Shown piece by piece: positions 7,230 through 10,268 of a DNA stretch of 10,268 nucleotides. Both the position numbers and the translations under genes were made by a program. This DNA is from Planctomicrobium sp. (GTDB lineage: Bacteria > Planctomycetota > Planctomycetia > Planctomycetales > Planctomycetaceae): the NCBI GenBank assembly GCA_029259835.1, contig JAJDEL010000796.1, forward strand, positions 1-10,268, read 5' to 3'. The notes under the pieces were generated by a model, which did no database searches, was not told where the DNA came from, and worked only from the letters and a program-made list of their open reading frames with translations. How positions within the stretch are numbered: position 1 is the first letter of the stretch; the number at the start of each line of letters is the position of its first letter.

Positions 7230-7763
7230 GCCATCCAGTGTCGCTCGAGTATCGGCCCAATCGATGTTGTTCCAAAACCACTTAGCGCCGCCCAGTTTCG
7301 GAATGCCTGTGACACAATTGTTGCAATGGGCAAGAGTGATAAGCCGGTGTCCAAACAGCAAGTGACACCGCGAATTCCACTCTGCGGCGTCAAGCACAGC
7401 ATGGGCAGTGCGAGTGTCACGGTCGAGAAGTGCATCAAATTGTGTGAACGCGAAAACAATGCCTGTTGCATCCGAAAAGTCAAGTTGACGGAATGCAAAA
7501 TTCAGTGATGGGAGGCCACCATTCCAGTTTCTGCCAAATTGTTGCTGGAACTGTAGTGCATCACTGAACTGTTGTAGAAATGTTCCGTGCTCAGCGCAGT
7601 CGATGTGATGGACGCGATAGTTGGCGATGCCCAGCCACGCTACGGAAAAATCGAAATTCGTACGTTTGTAGAAGAGTGTGACAGCGCTGTTTCGCATGAG
7701 CCACCAGTCAACAGCGACACGATCTTCTGGAGTATTCAACTCCGACTCGGAAAACGCAGCCAT
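7224..7763 (-). CDS. Cassette 2: barstar-like protein
   Basis: A 179-residue soluble protein starting with the ATG at 7763, 14 bases after the attC of the preceding cassette. Residues about 50-145 read as a barstar-family domain: a first strand (YRVHHIDCAEHG), a helix (FLQQFSDALQF), the hallmark QFGRNWN at 74-81, a strand (ATGIVFAFTQFDALL), then a helix and final strand (LDAAEWNSRCHLLFGHRLI). Barstar binds and inhibits the RNase barnase. In barstar the hallmark loop carries Asp35 and Asp39, which contact the nuclease; by my hand alignment these are Asn and Pro here, so the partner may differ. No nuclease gene lies nearby, which makes it an orphan inhibitor. The N-terminal 45 residues and the tail (IPKLGGAKWFWNNIDW) are extra to a standard barstar. 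Confidence 0.78.
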   Translation of the reverse strand: MAAFSESELNTPEDRVAVDWWLMRNSAVTLFYKRTNFDFSVAWLGIANYRVHHIDCAEHGTFLQQFSDALQFQQQFGRNWNGGLPSLNFAFRQLDFSDATGIVFAFTQFDALLDRDTRTAHAVLDAAEWNSRCHLLFGHRLITLAHCNNCVTGIPKLGGAKWFWNNIDWADTRATLDGG

Positions 7764-7777
7764 TGGTCACCCTGAGC

Positions 7778-7918
7778 GGTTAACGGGTTTGCATTGCCGA
7801 CGCCGTCCCTCAGTGAAACGGTAAACGTCGATATTTCATCCTCGATTATATGAAAGCAAATGATATTTGAAAGAGGAAGGCGTGCCCGAAGGGCCTTTGC
7901 GGCCATGCTGTGTTGCAC
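7778..7918 (-). repeat. attC site of cassette 1
   Basis: R'' on the minus strand is GTGCAAC (7912-7918) and R' is GTTAACC (7778-7784), each with one mismatch to the consensus. The inner boxes are GCATGGCCGC and the complement of GCATTGCCG, which pair with a mismatch. The site shares the GGGCCTTTGCG block (plus-strand reading) with the attC of cassette 3. Length 141 bp, starting 15 bases after the stop of the 132-residue gene. Confidence 0.8.
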
Positions 7919-7933
7919 GACCGCTAAATCGCG

Positions 7934-8332
7934 TTAGACCGGGCAATCGGAAAGTAGGTTACGAGTAGTGGTGCGGATGTCACAGTGGTACGAACCGTGA
8001 TGCCGGGCGACAATATTACCATTGCAGACCCACGCCATTTCACCAATGCCGCCAGTTATTTCCAGCCCCCATTCGGTGTCGGCGAGCTGAGGACTGCAGT
8101 CAATGTCGCAGACGATTAAGGACAATGTACCGATTGGATCCAGTTCGTAAATGATGTCCGCAAGGTCACGCAGTGCCGCCATCGATGGGCCGCTCCAGAA
8201 TGCACTGACGAAGACTATCGCACAATTCAAGCCGCTCAGATTCGTTGCAGATAGATCGACATCGAATCGTGTGCGCGTGGAAATCACCTCACAATAGCGT
8301 AGAACGATTTCATTGCGGTCGTAATCAGCCAT
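7934..8332 (-). CDS. Cassette 1: thioredoxin-fold protein with WSGPS in place of WCGPC
   Basis: A 132-residue soluble protein starting with the ATG at 8332, 20 bases after the core site at 8353. Residues about 36-115 follow a thioredoxin fold: a strand (CAIVFVSAFW), the active-site position WSGPS (46-50), a long helix (MAALRDLADIIYELD), a strand (TLSLIVCDIDCS) and a terminal hairpin (EMAWVCNGNIVARHHG) that matches the NGxxVxRxxG signature. Both redox cysteines of WCGPC are serines, and the usual cis-proline before the hairpin is not seen, so disulfide exchange by the normal mechanism is not expected. Other cysteines (4, 37, 75, 79, 103, 117, 130) are scattered. As the cassette closest to the presumed promoter it should be the best expressed. 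No Shine-Dalgarno is visible. The fold call is by motif only. Confidence 0.75.
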   Translation of the reverse strand: MADYDRNEIVLRYCEVISTRTRFDVDLSATNLSGLNCAIVFVSAFWSGPSMAALRDLADIIYELDPIGTLSLIVCDIDCSPQLADTEWGLEITGGIGEMAWVCNGNIVARHHGSYHCDIRTTTRNLLSDCPV

Positions 8333-8352
8333 TATGTCGATTAGTTAAGGTC

Positions 8353-8412
8353 GCCCAACGGTTCTCTGGACGACACTGTGTCGGAAAGTCCGGTCACCTC
8401 ACCGCGAGGTGA
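8353..8412 (-). other. Candidate attI (integron primary recombination site)
   Basis: The minus strand ends in an exact core site, GTTGGGC (8353-8359), at the border of the first cassette. No matching R'' box or paired L boxes are found 60-150 bases away, so it is not a complete attC. Its position between the integrase remnant and cassette 1 is that of attI. Just inside lie a 6-bp palindrome (CGACAC/GTGTCG around 8377) and a perfect 7-bp hairpin (TCACCTC 8394-8400, GAGGTGA 8406-8412). A degenerate attC of a lost cassette is the alternative. Confidence 0.45.
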
Positions 8413-8440
8413 TATACATGACATCCAGCAGGTTTTTAAA

Positions 8441-8469
8441 ATTGTCTCAAAACTGAAAAATGGAAGCAA
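8441..8469 (-). promoter_or_regulatory. Weak candidate cassette promoter
   Basis: On the minus strand TTGCTT (8464-8469) and GACAAT (8441-8446) are separated by 17 bases and point at the first cassette. Both hexamers are only 4-of-6 matches to the sigma-70 consensus, so this is a positional suggestion for a Pc-like promoter in an AT-rich patch. Confidence 0.25.
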
Positions 8470-8585
8470 GGAGAACCTGAAATCATCGGTACTGTCTTCC
8501 CTTAACAGTTGTTTTTAACCACCTGCGCAGCATGAGCAGACTGAACAAGCCAGCATCTTCGATTTTTGTCACAGAAACCGGGAGA

Positions 8586-8856
8586 TCAACCATCCGGCAA
8601 GCTCAATAACCGCTTGGGGATTTCTCTCTGCAATAATTCATAAAATTCTGACGATTCAATTCGTTCACGTTGCTGGGGAGCTAGCCAGCGGAATGGCTCT
8701 TCCCATTTCTCCAATGGTGGGATGTCCAACGAAACCCAGCCAGGTCGAATCTCTTTGGCAACGATTCCAGGCAGGTACACCGGTTGTGGTCCACTCTGAA
8801 TACCAAGGGTGACTTTTGCTTGCCGATGTTTTTCATCGGATTCTGGTTTGACATGG
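8586..8856 (-). pseudogene. Unidentified coding fragment fused to the integrase remnant
   Basis: About 90 codons ending in TGA at 8586, with well-formed protein character: YLPGIVAKEIRPGWVSLDIP followed by EKWEEPFRWLAPQQRERIES and a C-terminal helix ending REIPKRLLSLPDG. The only in-frame ATG (8936) lies inside the integrase remnant in the wrong frame, so this looks like the 3' part of a gene that lost its start. It is one frame off the integrase reading, and the switch is near 8857, right after integrase residues EGRY. An ATG at about 8853 in the third frame (MSNQNPMKNIGKQK) could be the real start if a frameshift follows. I do not recognise the family. Confidence 0.5.
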
Positions 8857-9060
8857 ATATCGACCCTCTTTGGTTGCAGGAAACAAGTATTCCTCCTTCG
8901 AGTACTTGTCTTCCAATTGCCTGAGCAGTGGTGCAAATGTCATTGGCAACATCACCTGGTGGTCCCGTCTTCCTTTTCCCTGCCAGACGTTGATCAGGTT
9001 TCTGTCGAAATCGAGATCACGATAGCGGAGTCGGACCACTTCACTGACACGCATGCCCGC
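8833..9060 (-). pseudogene. intI: Integron integrase (IntI-type tyrosine recombinase) remnant
   Basis: About 70 codons match the central part of the catalytic domain of integron-type tyrosine recombinases: AGMRVSEVVRLRYRDLDFDR with the box I catalytic arginine, then INVWQGKGRRDHQVMLP, the beta-hairpin with the conserved lysine, and EEYLFPATKEGRY. IntI catalyses attI x attC recombination and cassette excision. Here the N-terminal DNA-binding domain and the entire box II (HxxR, GH, Tyr) are missing. Upstream, recognisable sequence fades before AGMRVSE, and only 77 bases separate it from the stop of the AAA ATPase. Downstream it stops at GRY and frame is lost. It therefore cannot be active. It points in the same direction as the cassettes, the reverse of class 1 integrons. 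A XerC/D-type origin is possible, but the adjacent attC array favours IntI. Confidence 0.78.
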
Positions 9061-9137
9061 TGGAAAGCGGATTGACGAAAGTGCCCGTGCAGCGCATGTC
9101 TGCTGTACGGAAAATTTGACCGACTCAGGAATCAGAA

Positions 9138-10268
9138 TTATCCTGTCCCATCCGCTGCCGACTCACTGCCTTCCACTTGAGAGGCACCGAGCAGTTTTAG
9201 GTTCAATGAGCCGCCGCTGAGAAGCATTTCGTCAAGTGCTTTGGCGACATCCTCGCTTGTGATCTCGCCTGTCCCGTTGCGTTCGATGTGAAATTGCACG
9301 GACCGGCGCATGAGTTCCTTGATGAAGGCGGCACTGACTCCTTCAGTACGTCGAACGACATCAGCGACAACTTCGTCAGTCAAGCTAACGCCTTCAGAAT
9401 AAAGACGGGCGAGCTTTTGCCGGCCGCAATCATCTGGGAGCGGGAACTCGATAGCCTGATCAATTCGGCCCGGTCGAGATGCCAATGCTGCCTCAAGCGA
9501 CTCTGGACGATTCGTCGTGAGAATGAACAGGATGTCCGAATCCTGCTTCAATCCGTCCATTTCGTTGAGCAGCTTGTTCAACAGTACCTCTTCGCAAGGG
9601 CTGCTCATGTTGGCTCTGTCTCTGGCAATGAGATCGACATCTTCGATGACGACAATACTCGGTTGCAGCAATCGAGCCAATGTCATGTACTCGCCCAACA
9701 ATCCGACCTGTTCCGCCGAAACCAAGAGCGTGGTATGACTTTCCAATGCCCTTGAGAGATAGTGAATCGTATGAGTTTTCCCAGTGCCGGGAGGTCCATA
9801 AAACAAGATGCCCTTCTTTGTCGCTTGCTTGAACTGGGCAAGACGTTCTCGCTGCTGGACAAACTGAATGACGTTGCGTTCAAGAAGGTTCAACGTGGAG
9901 TCCGGCAAGATGACCTGCTCCCGCTCCACGGTTCTCAGTTTGTGAACGGTGATGCCCGTTGATTCACCGGTGTAGGAATGTTTTGCCTCTTCCAATGACA
10001 AAACTTTCCCACGGTACGATTCTCCTTTGAGGATCGCTTCTTCCAGATGCTTGAAGAACTCTTGCGAGATTCGTGTTCCATCTGCAGAGTTGGGTGTTCC
10101 CACCTGAAACTTCATTCCGGTGATCTGACCGAATTTCCCAGTAGGCGATAAGAGAACTGCGAATCGAACGTTACCTTTTTCGAGCAGCCACAGTCCGAGT
10201 TTCAAAACTCGAACCGGAGTCTCGTCACCAATATCGATCCCTTCGTACTCTGGAGGAACGGACACGGC
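9138..10268 (-). CDS. AAA family ATPase (FtsH/Cdc48-like), N-terminus beyond window
   Basis: The reading frame is open at the window edge, so the start is probably outside; a GTG at 10265 is a less likely start. Counting from that GTG, 375 residues are present. An N-terminal alpha/beta part of about 110 residues precedes the AAA module. Walker A is GPPGTGKT (157-164), Walker B is IVVIEDVD (204-211), sensor 1 is LTTNRPE (249-255, Asn 252) and the arginine-finger region is ASRPGRIDQ (262-270). A helical lid with RRTEGVSAAFIKELMRRS follows. The family hydrolyses ATP as a ring to remodel or unfold proteins. No protease domain or membrane segment is seen, so it is a stand-alone AAA protein of unknown client. 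It ends 77 bases before the integrase remnant and appears to be the chromosomal gene flanking the integron. Confidence 0.9.
   Translation of the reverse strand, partial: AVSVPPEYEGIDIGDETPVRVLKLGLWLLEKGNVRFAVLLSPTGKFGQITGMKFQVGTPNSADGTRISQEFFKHLEEAILKGESYRGKVLSLEEAKHSYTGESTGITVHKLRTVEREQVILPDSTLNLLERNVIQFVQQRERLAQFKQATKKGILFYGPPGTGKTHTIHYLSRALESHTTLLVSAEQVGLLGEYMTLARLLQPSIVVIEDVDLIARDRANMSSPCEEVLLNKLLNEMDGLKQDSDILFILTTNRPESLEAALASRPGRIDQAIEFPLPDDCGRQKLARLYSEGVSLTDEVVADVVRRTEGVSAAFIKELMRRSVQFHIERNGTGEITSEDVAKALDEMLLSGGSLNLKLLGASQVEGSESAADGTG

Larger units (their letters stand above)
8340..8585 (-). other. Non-coding leader between integrase remnant and first cassette
   Basis: About 245 bases with no supported gene. 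On the minus strand it runs from the stop of the unidentified fragment to the first cassette and contains two hairpins and the core site described separately. A 13-codon cysteine-rich frame (MLACSVCSCCAGG) starts near 8556 on the minus strand, but it is too short to call a gene. Confidence 0.5.

Noticed and set aside
7124..7498. 124-codon minus-strand frame overlapping the barstar-like gene
   Set aside because: It runs through the attC site and overlaps the better-supported barstar-like frame; composition does not resemble a protein family I know.
5696..7918. Spaced repeats that could suggest a CRISPR array
   Set aside because: Units are 137-142 bp, imperfect, self-complementary and spaced by whole genes. 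This is attC organisation, not short direct repeats with 30-40 bp spacers.
7224..8332. Toxin-antitoxin pair formed by the thioredoxin-fold and barstar-like genes
   Set aside because: They are separate cassettes divided by an attC, and the first protein shows no nuclease motif.
8857..8936. ATG at 8936 as start of the unidentified fragment
   Set aside because: This part is the integrase remnant read in the wrong frame, so the N-terminal 25 or so residues are not genuine.
9288..9755. 155-codon plus-strand open frame
   Set aside because: It is antisense to the AAA ATPase, covering its Walker B and sensor motifs; a shadow.

Overview
The window looks like a piece of a planctomycete chromosome with moderate GC. 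The best markers are an adjacent pair of planctomycete-type genes on the minus strand: a large secreted cytochrome-like PSCyt1/DUF1549/DUF1553 protein followed 13 bases later by a DUF1501 protein. Every gene I can support in the window is on the minus strand, so transcription runs from high to low coordinates. I had no database access; family names come from motifs I recognise.

Layout from right to left, which is the direction of transcription. (1) 9138-10268: a FtsH/Cdc48-like AAA ATPase, cut by the window edge. (2) 8586-9060: a remnant of an integron integrase (IntI-type tyrosine recombinase) that keeps only the box I arginine region, running straight into an unidentified coding fragment. 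(3) 8340-8585: a non-coding, hairpin-rich stretch that ends in a GTTGGGC core site. It is the natural place for attI and the cassette promoter. (4) 5223-8358: an array of five small one-gene cassettes, the first four each followed by an attC recombination site of 137-142 bp with recognisable R and L boxes. Their products are a thioredoxin-fold protein with WSGPS in place of WCGPC, a barstar-like protein, an 'RPAMYVG' hypothetical protein, a two-helix membrane protein and a membrane-anchored hypothetical protein. (5) 4982-5222: the decayed end of the array. No clear attC follows cassette 5; instead there are two small palindromes and a truncated coding remnant with a CPxC motif. (6) 1-4838: the PSCyt1/DUF1549/DUF1553 gene, the DUF1501 gene and the first 212 codons of a secreted BNR/sialidase-like protein.

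The main biological story is a planctomycete chromosomal integron. Its integrase is broken, so the cassettes are probably frozen unless an integrase acts from elsewhere. Integrase remnant and cassettes point the same way, unlike class 1 integrons. The cassette products are short, mostly unknown, and include an orphan barstar-like inhibitor. The left block is an independent housekeeping or catabolic cluster of exported proteins.
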